Shown: piece after piece, positions 8,868-17,144 of the stretch
How the letters are laid out: each line of letters opens with the position of its first letter
Numbering within the stretch: the stretch's first letter is position 1
From: JAQVWU01 sp964628455
GTDB taxonomy: Bacteria; Bacillota; Clostridia; Oscillospirales; CAG-272
NCBI GenBank assembly: GCA_964628455.1
Contig: CAZVPD010000019.1
Coordinates: 1 to 31,805 of the forward strand
Reading direction: 5' to 3'
Length of the DNA: 31,805 bases
The notes under the pieces: generated by a model
Told to the model about the DNA's origin: nothing
Seen by the model: the letters and a program-made list of their open reading frames with translations, nothing else
Database searches by the model: none
Program-made: the position numbers and the translations under genes

Positions 8868-10974
8868 GCTCCGTTCTGTTTAATATATCGAGCTGGACCG
8901 CCCGGTCGAGATTGACATAATATGCGCTGAACCCTGAAACGCGTACGACAAGATTCGAGTAGTTTTCCGGATGCTCCATAGCATCCATCAGTATTTCACG
9001 GGAAACCGAATTGATCTGCATCTCCTGTCCTCCGCGGTTAAAATATACCCTTACCAGAGAAGCAAGCCGCTTAATATTCGCCGGTCCTTTGAACATGTTC
9101 GGGGAAAATTTCTGATTTACCACAGTTCCGCAGGCAACACGCGAATAATCCGGTTTTGAAACCGATTTTACGGTGCAGGTAGGTCCTTTTCTGTCTCTCC
9201 CGTAAGTCGGAGAAGCGGCGTCGCTTTGAGGTTCGCGAGCTTTTCTGCCGTCAGGAGTTGCCCCGCACTGCGCACCGGCTGGAATGTTGCTCGTATTTGA
9301 GGCTATCGCGGTATAAAAGCGTCCTCCGTCATGCAGCCGGTACCCGTCAAATAAATCGGATAAATATTCGACGTACCAGACAGCCCACTTATCGGTTTCA
9401 TCGCAATCATTGCCGTATTTCGGTACGTCCAGAAGCTGGCGGCGAACCTCTTCATAGCCTTCGAAATTTGCTTTTAATGCGGAAAGGAGGGTCTCCATGG
9501 ACAAAGCTTTATCTTTGTATATCAGCTTTTCGACAGCTGCAAGCGAATCGGTTACCGTTCCGATACCCATGCCGCATGCTCCGTGTGCAGAAGGATACAG
9601 GGTTCCTCCGTTCGATATATCCAGGCCCCGTTCTATACAGCAGTAAGTAAGGCAGGACATATAGGGATTCACATAAAATTCGTTGTTCAGCCGGCCGTGC
9701 TCGAGGCTGACGGAACAGGCATATTCAGACGCGGCATCTGAAAGCTGTGCCTTGTATGCAGACATAAACTCATCCATGGTTTTCCATTCGCACGGATTTC
9801 CGACGTCTATCCCGGCTTTATTTCCGTTAAGTATATCATAACCGTTATTTAAAGTGTATTCCAAAAACTTGACCGAATCAAAACGTCCGTCAGACCACGG
9901 GGGCTGCATTCCCGGCAGGAAATTTTCGATACAGCCGACCATGCAATAGTTGTTTGCGTCCCGTTCGGCGTATCCCATATGTATAAGCGCCTTGATATTG
10001 GGTGTATCGCTCATTAAAGCAGGATACCCGAGACCTGTGCCTATTACAGTCAGCGCCTCTTCAAGGAAATTGTCCGGTGTTTTGACATTGATACGCGCCG
10101 ACAGATTGGGTCCCGGTATATTGCACTTGCCTACCGCGCGCAAAACCGCATAAGTCAGGTCGGTGACGGCGTTTTCACCTTCGGGTGTCACTCCTGCAAT
10201 GCAGATGTTGCATACATCGTCTCCGCCGTAGCAGGTTCTGTATTCACCGATCTTCATGAAAACGTTCTCAAGTAAGAACTGCGCTTCATCCTGTGTCAGT
10301 ATTCCGTCTTCTACGTCTTTTTTGTAATAAGGATACAGATACTGATCGATTCGTCCGAGAGCCATTGCATACAAACCCTGATAAAGATAGGCTATATGTC
10401 CGAACCAAACAAGCTGCAGCGCTTCCCTGAAGGAAGAAGCGGGTTTTTCACTGATGTTCTGACAAATACGTTTGATATCCGGATCTGACGCAGCTTCTGC
10501 GTAACCGTTGATCATTTCGGCAAAACCGATCATTGATATATCGCATGCTTTAAGAAAATCCAGACGGTTTTTGTCTTTTTTCCAGCGAACGACGGACTCG
10601 GCGATCTCTTTGCGGATTCCGCCGACACCCAGTGAAATCAGCCTGTCATATGCCGATGCGTAATGGTCACATCCCTGCAGCCAGCCCCGCCGTCCGAAGC
10701 GGTTTGTATATGCGCTGTAACGGGCATATTCGGCGTCACTTACCCCTTCTTCAAACAAACCCCGGATCGAACCTGCTATAATATCGTTTTTATAAACATA
10801 TTTTTTTGTGCCCGAAAGGAGTTTTCTGAAGGCATTTGCGCGTGCAATTGCTACAGGCGCATTTAACTGTTCTTTATAGCCGATACCCATGTAATAATCA
10901 CGGATAATTCTTCCGCTGACCGGATTTTTTTGTATTTCTGCTTTCAGGTCAACGGTTTTCTGATAATAATACAT
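8860..10974 (-). CDS. Glycyl radical enzyme of the C-x-E eliminase type, substrate unknown
   Basis: This 704-residue member of the pyruvate formate-lyase superfamily is strictly anaerobic. The radical site is Gly681 in RVSGFSAYYVN, 24 residues from the end. The thiyl residue is C348 in VGCIEN with the base E350. The GCxE pattern is that of glycerol/diol dehydratase, hydroxyproline dehydratase, choline and isethionate lyases, and not the adjacent Cys-Cys of true pyruvate formate-lyase. GRIDQYLYPYYKKD and HGACGMGIGT are further family landmarks. It is clearly shorter than the usual 780-850 residues, mostly at the N-terminus. No microcompartment-targeting extension or shell gene is present. It is first in the operon, with AGGAG 7 nt before the ATG. 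Likely chemistry is dehydration or another radical elimination on a polyol-like substrate; the exact reaction is unassigned. Confidence 0.93.
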   Translation of the reverse strand: MYYYQKTVDLKAEIQKNPVSGRIIRDYYMGIGYKEQLNAPVAIARANAFRKLLSGTKKYVYKNDIIAGSIRGLFEEGVSDAEYARYSAYTNRFGRRGWLQGCDHYASAYDRLISLGVGGIRKEIAESVVRWKKDKNRLDFLKACDISMIGFAEMINGYAEAASDPDIKRICQNISEKPASSFREALQLVWFGHIAYLYQGLYAMALGRIDQYLYPYYKKDVEDGILTQDEAQFLLENVFMKIGEYRTCYGGDDVCNICIAGVTPEGENAVTDLTYAVLRAVGKCNIPGPNLSARINVKTPDNFLEEALTVIGTGLGYPALMSDTPNIKALIHMGYAERDANNYCMVGCIENFLPGMQPPWSDGRFDSVKFLEYTLNNGYDILNGNKAGIDVGNPCEWKTMDEFMSAYKAQLSDAASEYACSVSLEHGRLNNEFYVNPYMSCLTYCCIERGLDISNGGTLYPSAHGACGMGIGTVTDSLAAVEKLIYKDKALSMETLLSALKANFEGYEEVRRQLLDVPKYGNDCDETDKWAVWYVEYLSDLFDGYRLHDGGRFYTAIASNTSNIPAGAQCGATPDGRKAREPQSDAASPTYGRDRKGPTCTVKSVSKPDYSRVACGTVVNQKFSPNMFKGPANIKRLASLVRVYFNRGGQEMQINSVSREILMDAMEHPENYSNLVVRVSGFSAYYVNLDRAVQLDILNRTEHA

Positions 10975-11197
10975 TTTTAATCTCCTGTCTTTCCGATATA
11001 TTACTGTTCATAATGAAGGTTTTTTCTTTTATTTACTGGTGTATCTGTTCCGGATACTCCGGTTATCTCGCGTTGTTTATAAAACATTTCAGAGCATGAT
11101 TATACTGTTGTAATTTTATCATATGCATTATGAAAAGTAAAGACAAAACCGATATTATTCATATTTATCTGAGAATGATTTTTTATATATTTTATCT

Positions 11198-11260
11198 TTT
11201 ACAAAATCATATTGATTTATTCCGTTCCGTATACTATAATGGATGGTATGATTTTGTAAA
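11198..11260. repeat. Perfect 14-bp inverted repeat bracketing the lepA promoter
   Basis: TTTACAAAATCATA at 11198-11211 and its exact reverse complement at 11247-11260 are separated by 35 bp. That interval contains the -35 and -10 of lepA and little else. A third partial copy, ATGATTTT, lies at 11175-11182. The arrangement fits paired operators or a promoter-trapping loop. No regulator is identifiable. Confidence 0.75.
11212..11240 (+). promoter_or_regulatory. Sigma-A promoter of the lepA operon
   Basis: TTGATT at 11212-11217 and a perfect TATAAT at 11235-11240 are 17 bp apart. Transcription would start near 11247, inside the right arm of the inverted repeat, leaving a leader of about 48 nt. 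Confidence 0.8.
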
Positions 11261-11294
11261 TCCGGTGTTAAATTAATCTCAAAGGAATGGTTCA

Positions 11295-13103
11295 ATGTCC
11301 TCCCGTCTGAATAATATTCGTAACTTCTCTATTATAGCGCATATAGATCACGGCAAGTCCACACTTGCCGACCGTTTGCTTGAGTATACGGAAACCGTCC
11401 AAAGACGTAATATGGAAGAACAGCTTCTGGATAATATGGATCTGGAACGCGAACGCGGGATTACGATCAAAGCACGGGCGGTGAATCTTCAGTACAGGGC
11501 TCCGGACGGCGAGTTATATTCGCTGAACCTGATTGATACCCCCGGCCACGTGGATTTTAACTACGAGGTTTCCCGGTCTCTGAACGCATGCGAAGGCGCT
11601 CTTCTTGTCGTGGATTCAACACAGGGCATTGAGGCGCAGACACTTGCCAACGCTTATCTCGCTTTTGATGCGGGTCTGGAAATCATACCCGTTATTAATA
11701 AAATAGATCTTCCGGCAGCGGATATCGACCGTGTCCGCGCCGAAATCGAAGATACCCTGGCGCTGCCGGCTCATGATTGTCCCGCGATATCCGCAAAAAA
11801 CGGAATAAATATCGATAAAGTGATGGACAGCATCATTTCGAAGGTCCCCTCTCCGTCCGGCAATGAAGACGCACCCTTAAAATGTCTGATATTCGATTCC
11901 TATTATGATTCTTATCTGGGTGTCGTGGTTTATGTCCGGGTATATGACGGAACAGTCGCATCCGATGATTTTATACGGCTTATGAATGCGGACATCGAAT
12001 TTCAGGTAGTGGATGTCGGTGTGATGTCCCCCTTCGGACTGGTAAAAAAAGAACGTCTTTCCGCAGGAGATGTGGGTTATATAACCGCAAGCATTAAGGA
12101 TGTTTCGGAAACGCGTGTGGGCGACACCATCACAAATGCGGTAAACGGTACGGCGGAAGCGCTGCCCGGTTTTAAGAAAGCAATGCCTATGGTATATGCC
12201 GGGATTTACCCGCTGGACGGCTCGCGATACGGTGACCTTCGCGACGCTCTTCAGAAACTGGAGTTAAACGACGCTTCCTTTTCGTTTGAACCGGAAACCT
12301 CGGCCGCTCTCGGTTTCGGATTTCGCTGCGGATTTCTGGGACTGCTCCACATGGAAATCATCGAACAGCGTCTGGAGCGGGAATTTAATCTTGATCTTAT
12401 AACCACCGCTCCGAGTGTTGTTTACCAGATCGAAAAACGCGGAGGAAATATCGTTTATATCGACAATCCCGCCAATTATCCTGCCCCGGATGAAATAACG
12501 GAAGCGAATGAACCGATAGTAAAAGCGACGATTATCACGCCGACCGAATATGTCGGCGGAATTATGGATTTATGCCAGGACCGGCGCGGGATTTTTGCCG
12601 ATATGAAGTATATAGACCCGAAGCGCGCGGAACTTCATTACGAACTTCCTCTGAATGAAATCATCTATGACTTCTTTGATGCTTTGAAAAGCCGCAGCAA
12701 AGGTTATGCCTCACTGGACTATGAACTGGCAGGATATAAAAAAAGCAGGCTTGTCAAACTGGATATATTGTTGAACAGTGAACCGGTCGACGCTTTGTCT
12801 TTTATCGTACATGAAGAGAAAGCCTATGCCCGCGGGCGGAAAATTGCGGAAAAATTGAAAGACAACATAGCGCGTCAGTTGTTCGAAGTTCCCGTACAGG
12901 CGGCTATCGGAGGTAAAATCATCGCGCGTGAAACGGTAAAAGCTCTTCGCAAGGATGTTCTTGCCAAGTGTTACGGCGGAGATATTACTCGAAAAAAGAA
13001 ACTTCTTGAAAAACAGAAGGAGGGTAAGAAACGCATGCGTCAGCTTGGAACGGTGGAAATCACACCGGAAGCATTTATGGCTGTTCTGAAGCTTGATGAA
13101 TGA
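11295..13103 (+). CDS. lepA: Elongation factor 4 (LepA) GTPase
   Basis: This 602-residue translational GTPase binds the ribosome and promotes back-translocation or helps ribosome assembly and initiation under stress. The P-loop AHIDHGKST is at residues 15-23. The switch region is RERGITIKA, the G3 motif DTPGHVDFNYEV, and the G4 motif NKIDLP. The LepA-specific C-terminal domain ends with KRMRQLGTVEITPEAF. The length is normal for the family (about 600). AAAGGA stands 9 nt before the ATG. It heads a + strand unit with hemW, a pairing common in Firmicutes. The ORF is intact. Confidence 0.98.
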   Translation: MSSRLNNIRNFSIIAHIDHGKSTLADRLLEYTETVQRRNMEEQLLDNMDLERERGITIKARAVNLQYRAPDGELYSLNLIDTPGHVDFNYEVSRSLNACEGALLVVDSTQGIEAQTLANAYLAFDAGLEIIPVINKIDLPAADIDRVRAEIEDTLALPAHDCPAISAKNGINIDKVMDSIISKVPSPSGNEDAPLKCLIFDSYYDSYLGVVVYVRVYDGTVASDDFIRLMNADIEFQVVDVGVMSPFGLVKKERLSAGDVGYITASIKDVSETRVGDTITNAVNGTAEALPGFKKAMPMVYAGIYPLDGSRYGDLRDALQKLELNDASFSFEPETSAALGFGFRCGFLGLLHMEIIEQRLEREFNLDLITTAPSVVYQIEKRGGNIVYIDNPANYPAPDEITEANEPIVKATIITPTEYVGGIMDLCQDRRGIFADMKYIDPKRAELHYELPLNEIIYDFFDALKSRSKGYASLDYELAGYKKSRLVKLDILLNSEPVDALSFIVHEEKAYARGRKIAEKLKDNIARQLFEVPVQAAIGGKIIARETVKALRKDVLAKCYGGDITRKKKLLEKQKEGKKRMRQLGTVEITPEAFMAVLKLDE

Positions 13104-13191
13104 AGTCTTTTACTTGATTTTTTAATTGTAACAGCATTTATGAAAGGACGAATTTACTGCGCAATCCGCTTGTAAATTACGGTGACAATAA

Positions 13192-14379
13192 ATGGACAAT
13201 AAATTAGGTCTGTATATACACATACCGTTTTGCGTTTCAAAATGCGCATACTGTGATTTTTATTCGATAACCGATGCAAAAAAACATCAGAGGTATGTTG
13301 ATTCTTTGATCCTTCATATGGAGGACTATTCCAAAAGTCTGGAAAACTATACTTTTGATACTGTTTTTATAGGCGGAGGGACACCTACCGTTCTTTCCAA
13401 AAATTTGATGATCGATTTGCTTGACGGTATTTTTAATAATTTCAACGTAACGAAAGACGCGGAAATTACAATTGAAGCAAATCCGGCTACGATCGATAAA
13501 AACGTGATGAAAAAATATCGCTCGGAGGGGATCAACCGTCTGAGCATCGGCCTTCAGTCCGGATGCGACAACGAACTGAAAGCGCTGACGCGTATCCATA
13601 CACTGGAAGAATTCGAGGATAGTTTCCGCGCAGCGAGGAAAGCGAAATTCAATAATATCAATATTGATCTTATGTATGGAATTCCCGAACAGACGCAGGC
13701 CAGTTTTAAAATGACTTTGGATTATGTCTGCGAACTGAGGCCCGAGCATATATCGGTTTATGGACTTAAAATCGAAAATAACACGCCTTTTGCGGATAAA
13801 ATCAATTCTCTTGTCCTGCCCGATGAAGATGAAGAATATGCCATGTATGAAACAGCTGTTGATACGCTGACCGAACAAGGATATGTTCAATATGAAATCA
13901 GCAACTTTTCGCTTCCGGGATTCGAATGCCGTCATAATTTAAAATACTGGAACTGTATGGAATATCTGGGACTTGGTCCTGCCGCACATTCCTATTTGAA
14001 TGACTGCCGCTTTTCATTCAAACGCGATATCGATCTTTACATGGATGCTATGGAAAAAATAGATACAGAATATAATATTCTCGACGAATGTTATACCATA
14101 ACTCCGAAAGAGAGAATAGGCGAATATATCATGCTGCGCCTTCGTTTAAACGAAGGACTCGACACAGACCGTTTTCGTGAATTGTTTAATTTGAATTTTG
14201 AACGAATGTTTGATAAATATTTGAAAATTTACGTGGAAAACGGCTTTATGATTAAAAATAAAACGAATTATTCGTTTTCGACCAAAGGAAAATATGTAAG
14301 CAATTATATTTTATCCGCCATGCTTGATTTTGACAGCAGCATCGTATCGAATATTGCCAACGGTACAGATAAGATCTGA
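13192..14379 (+). CDS. hemW: HemW, radical SAM heme chaperone
   Basis: This 395-residue radical SAM protein is related to oxygen-independent coproporphyrinogen oxidase (HemN). The cluster motif is C14-VSK-C18-AY-C21 within the family N-terminus LYIHIPFC. GGGTPT is the SAM-binding motif, NIDLMYGIPEQT follows, and CRHNLKYWN is the HNxxYW motif typical of HemW. It lacks the extra HemN N-terminal cysteine arrangement, so a heme-insertion chaperone role is more likely than decarboxylation of coproporphyrinogen. It starts 88 bp after lepA with a weak ribosome site (GGTGA), probably by read-through from lepA. A short hairpin (TCTGAT/ATCAGA) spans its stop. No other heme genes are near. Confidence 0.95.
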   Translation: MDNKLGLYIHIPFCVSKCAYCDFYSITDAKKHQRYVDSLILHMEDYSKSLENYTFDTVFIGGGTPTVLSKNLMIDLLDGIFNNFNVTKDAEITIEANPATIDKNVMKKYRSEGINRLSIGLQSGCDNELKALTRIHTLEEFEDSFRAARKAKFNNINIDLMYGIPEQTQASFKMTLDYVCELRPEHISVYGLKIENNTPFADKINSLVLPDEDEEYAMYETAVDTLTEQGYVQYEISNFSLPGFECRHNLKYWNCMEYLGLGPAAHSYLNDCRFSFKRDIDLYMDAMEKIDTEYNILDECYTITPKERIGEYIMLRLRLNEGLDTDRFRELFNLNFERMFDKYLKIYVENGFMIKNKTNYSFSTKGKYVSNYILSAMLDFDSSIVSNIANGTDKI

Positions 14380-14410
14380 TCATAAATCAGACTAACGGGT
14401 GATTTGACAG

Positions 14411-15955
14411 ATGATGAAAAAAGTTCTGAAACTTTTGACCAGCAGACGTACATTTGTTATCATATTGCTTTTGCTTCAGGTTTATTTTATACTTTTTTTA
14501 TTGATAGAATCCAATGCCAGACTGCACGCGTTTTCGATTGCATTGAATGTAATAAGTTTAGCCGCGGTCGTTTATATCATGAACCGGAAGGATAAACCCG
14601 CGTATAAATTAACATGGATCATTATGATCATGGCGGTTCCCTTATTCGGCGGAATACTGTATCTTATGTTTCGCCTGCAGTCGTCCGTTGAGCGTCTGCA
14701 GCGCAGATTTTCAAAATACGATGTTCAGGCTCTTTCGCTTTTAAAACAGGATGACGGTATATTACGGAAACTGCGGGAGGAAAACGGAGATATTGCCGTA
14801 CAGGCACAGTATTTAATCGGCAGGTCCGGTTATCCGATCTACGGGAATACGGATGTTGAATTTATGCCTTCGGGCGAAGTCTATTTTTTACGTCTGACCG
14901 AAGAACTCAAAAAAGCCGAACGATTTATTTTTCTTGAGTTTTTTATCATTTCATCCGGTGTTATGTGGGAAGAAATTCTGGATATATTAAGAAAAAAGGT
15001 AAAATCCGGCGTCGAGGTCCGTGTGATTTACGACGACATGGGCTGCATGTTTTCCCTGCCGCTTAAATATTACCGTAAATTAAATGCTCTCGGGATTAAA
15101 TGTCTGGCATTCAATCCGTTCCGCCCTTTTTGGACCACCCTCCAAAACAACCGGGACCATCGGAAAATTGTTGTGATCGACGGTGTTACGGCATTTACCG
15201 GCGGTATTAATTTAGCAGATGAATACATAAACGCGATCAAACGATTCGGTCACTGGAAAGATTCTGCCGTTATGCTTCATGGCGAAGGTGTTCGCAGTTT
15301 TACTGTGATGTTTTTGAATATGTGGGATTCTGTCAGTAAATCCGAAGAGAATTTCAATGATTTTTTATTGCCGGAAAACTATGGATCAAAATGTGATTTC
15401 GATAAAAACGGATATGTTCATCCTTATTGCGACAGTCCTGTCGATAATGAATATATAGGCGAAAATGTTTTTCTTCAGATAATCAATAATGCGCGTAAAT
15501 ATATCTATATCAGTACCCCGTATTTAATTATCGACGATAACATTATGACTTCGATTATGCTTGCGGCCAAGAGCGGAATCGATGTGCGTGTCATCACACC
15601 GTTTATTCCGGATAAAAAAATCGTTCATATGAATACACGTTCCGGTTACGCCCGTCTAATAGATTCGGGCATCCGTGTATATGAATATAAACCCGGATTT
15701 ATCCATTCGAAAAATTTTATCAGCGACGATACAACCGCGGTAACGGGAACAGCCAACCTTGATTTCCGCAGTCTGTATCTGCACTTTGAATGCGGCGTCC
15801 GGATGTATAATGTTCCGGCAATTGCCGAAATAAAAGCAGATTTTCTGAAGACACTCGAAGTTTGCACCGAAATAAAGTCGGATTATTATGCCGGTAAAAA
15901 TATTGTTATCCGGACCTTCAAAAGCATCATACGTCTCTTTTCCCCCTTTATGTAA
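14411..15955 (+). CDS. cls: Cardiolipin synthase (phospholipase D family)
   Basis: This 514-residue membrane enzyme joins two phosphatidylglycerols into cardiolipin. Hydrophobic segments at about residues 14-32, 38-56 and 67-86 anchor the N-terminus. Two PLD (HKD) motifs follow: H250-RK-IVVID with TGGINL, and H432-SKNFISD with TGTANLDFRS. A central block, EFFIISSGVMWEEILDIL, is typical of bacterial Cls. The length is normal. It starts 31 bp after hemW with an ATGATG double start and a weak GGTGA ribosome site, so it is probably the last gene of the lepA unit, closed by the terminator at 15988-16026. Confidence 0.95.
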   Translation: MMKKVLKLLTSRRTFVIILLLLQVYFILFLLIESNARLHAFSIALNVISLAAVVYIMNRKDKPAYKLTWIIMIMAVPLFGGILYLMFRLQSSVERLQRRFSKYDVQALSLLKQDDGILRKLREENGDIAVQAQYLIGRSGYPIYGNTDVEFMPSGEVYFLRLTEELKKAERFIFLEFFIISSGVMWEEILDILRKKVKSGVEVRVIYDDMGCMFSLPLKYYRKLNALGIKCLAFNPFRPFWTTLQNNRDHRKIVVIDGVTAFTGGINLADEYINAIKRFGHWKDSAVMLHGEGVRSFTVMFLNMWDSVSKSEENFNDFLLPENYGSKCDFDKNGYVHPYCDSPVDNEYIGENVFLQIINNARKYIYISTPYLIIDDNIMTSIMLAAKSGIDVRVITPFIPDKKIVHMNTRSGYARLIDSGIRVYEYKPGFIHSKNFISDDTTAVTGTANLDFRSLYLHFECGVRMYNVPAIAEIKADFLKTLEVCTEIKSDYYAGKNIVIRTFKSIIRLFSPFM

Positions 15956-15987
15956 TATCCGCTGAAATCCGCATAACACATTGAAAG

Positions 15988-16026
15988 GCAAGCCCGCGGT
16001 TATTTGAACCGGCGCTTGCTTTTTTT
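15988..16026 (+). terminator. Rho-independent terminator after cls
   Basis: GCAAGC..GCGGTT and AACCGGCGCTTGC form an imperfect 13-bp stem around ATTTG, followed by seven Ts. Confidence 0.88.
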
Positions 16027-16088
16027 GTGTTATATAACTCGGCTTTACACATTTTTAATTATTTGTTTTTTATATAAACTGTTTTAGG

Positions 16089-16133
16089 AAACATATTGAC
16101 AAATGTTTTTTCATATGTTAACATATTTATGTT
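16089..16133 (+). promoter_or_regulatory. Promoter of the surface-protein gene with a cluster of AACATA/TATGTT sites
   Basis: TTGACA at 16096-16101 and TAACAT at 16119-16124 (17-bp spacing) form the promoter. AAACAT-N8-ATGTTT (16089-16108) covers the -35, and the perfect 14-bp palindrome ATATGTTAACATAT (16113-16126) covers the -10. A further TATGTT is at 16128-16133. Four copies of one hexamer in alternating orientation suggest a repressor array. Confidence 0.6.
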
Positions 16134-16179
16134 GATTGCATTGCTTCTTATTTCTTTTTATTTTGAAAGGAGAATTACC

Positions 16180-17073
16180 GTGAAAAAATTATTTTTTCTG
16201 GCGGCAATGTTTCTGACAGCAATGATTTTTATGGCTTCTCTTCCCGTATCGGGGATGACCGCACGAGGTGAGGTATTGCTCGTTTGGGGCGGAGATGCGA
16301 TAAACGACGGAGATGCCTTTATTATCAGCGAACTTGAAAAAATGGGGTTTAGCGTTACAACCGTTCTGGACACCGATTCAACATCCGAAATGGCCGACGG
16401 CAAAGCTTTGGTATATATTTGCGAATCCATCATGAGCGCCAATGTTCTGGATAAATTTACAAAAACTCCTGTCCCTGTGATTGCCTGCGAGGCGGGCGTT
16501 TATGATGACATGCTGATGACACCGGCGGACGGACTTTTCAATGAAGGCGTACCCGAAGGCGCTATGGTTCAGATTTTTGACCATGAGATCACAGCAGGAA
16601 TTCCGAAAGAGTTTGAGCCGTATGACGAACCTTCCGGGAAAAGCTGGATGCTCGGTATGCCTGAAGGCGATGTCCGTATAATCGCGGCAAGTTCGGCGGA
16701 CACCACCAGGGCGGTTGTATTTGTCTATGATTCGGGCGCGGTTATGGCTGATGGTTTCAAGGCGCCAGCAAAACGCGCGGGATTCTATTTTCAAGGTGCT
16801 TATGCATCGACCGCTTCTGCAGACGCGAAAAAACTCTGGACAAATCTTATCAGCTGGCTGGCACCCGAACCGGTACCCGAAACCACCGCGGAAGTTGTTA
16901 CAGTTCCGGATACTGTTGCAGCCGAAAGCCCCGATGCGGAAACAGTTGCGGACAATGTTACGCAAAGCCCCGCTACCGGCGATTTCTCTCTTTTTGTATT
17001 GATCATCGCCGCAGCAGCCGCATATTTAATTCATTCTTTAAAACCGGGTAAAAGACCGGATTACGAAGTTTGA
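16180..17073 (+). CDS. Secreted protein with C-terminal TGD-type anchor, function unknown
   Basis: I do not recognise the main domain. The GTG at 16180 is chosen because AAAGGAG lies at 16167-16173 and the product then begins with a normal signal peptide (KKLFFLAAMFLTAMIF, cleavage near VSGMTA). An in-frame ATG at 16096 overlaps the promoter. The 297-residue product has an ordered middle (residues about 30-230) with alternating strands and helices, beginning EVLLVWGGDAINDGDAF; this loosely recalls glutamine-amidotransferase/ThuA-like folds, but I cannot support that assignment. A Pro/Thr/Glu/Val-rich linker (about 228-262) follows, then SPATGD, a hydrophobic span and a basic KPGKRP tail. This resembles the NPxTGD-like anchors of clostridial surface proteins. 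It is a single-gene unit closed by the hairpin at 17098-17131. Confidence 0.75.
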   Translation: MKKLFFLAAMFLTAMIFMASLPVSGMTARGEVLLVWGGDAINDGDAFIISELEKMGFSVTTVLDTDSTSEMADGKALVYICESIMSANVLDKFTKTPVPVIACEAGVYDDMLMTPADGLFNEGVPEGAMVQIFDHEITAGIPKEFEPYDEPSGKSWMLGMPEGDVRIIAASSADTTRAVVFVYDSGAVMADGFKAPAKRAGFYFQGAYASTASADAKKLWTNLISWLAPEPVPETTAEVVTVPDTVAAESPDAETVADNVTQSPATGDFSLFVLIIAAAAAYLIHSLKPGKRPDYEV

Positions 17074-17097
17074 ACCTGTAAAAGATTATAAATGAAT

Positions 17098-17131
17098 GAA
17101 ACGGCCGGCTGCGAATGACAGCCGGCCGCTT
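17098..17131. terminator. GC-rich convergent hairpin between surface protein and MIF genes
   Basis: CGGCCGGCTG-CGAATGA-CAGCCGGCCG is a perfect 10-bp stem midway between two converging genes, extended by partial GAA/TTC pairing. There is no long T-tract on either side. A bidirectional terminator is the likely role. Confidence 0.7.
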
Positions 17132-17144
17132 CAATACAGCCCGT

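Larger units (their letters stand above)
10975..11294. promoter_or_regulatory. 320-bp divergent control region between the glycyl-radical operon and lepA
   Basis: No gene is seen here. On the lepA side there is a clear promoter flanked by a 14-bp inverted repeat (separate entries). On the operon side the best - strand -10 is TATAAT at 11104-11099, with only a poor -35 (TGCATA, 17 bp). Downstream of it, in what would be the operon leader, lies the short dyad CCGGA-TAC-TCCGG (11050-11062), a possible operator. The rest is AT-rich without recognised structure. Confidence 0.45.

Noticed and set aside
9258..9650. A 130-codon + strand open frame inside the glycyl radical enzyme gene
   Set aside because: The opposing gene has intact catalytic motifs on both sides, so this is a shadow.
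13237..13935. A 232-codon open frame antisense to hemW
   Set aside because: It has no recognisable domain, no ribosome site, and is fully covered by a certain gene.
16096..16179. Upstream ATG for the secreted protein
   Set aside because: It overlaps the -35 box and would precede the signal peptide; the GTG at 16180 has AAAGGAG.
16378..16965. A 195-codon open frame antisense to the secreted protein
   Set aside because: The + strand frame has a ribosome site, signal peptide and anchor; the antisense product is Arg/Cys-rich and featureless.
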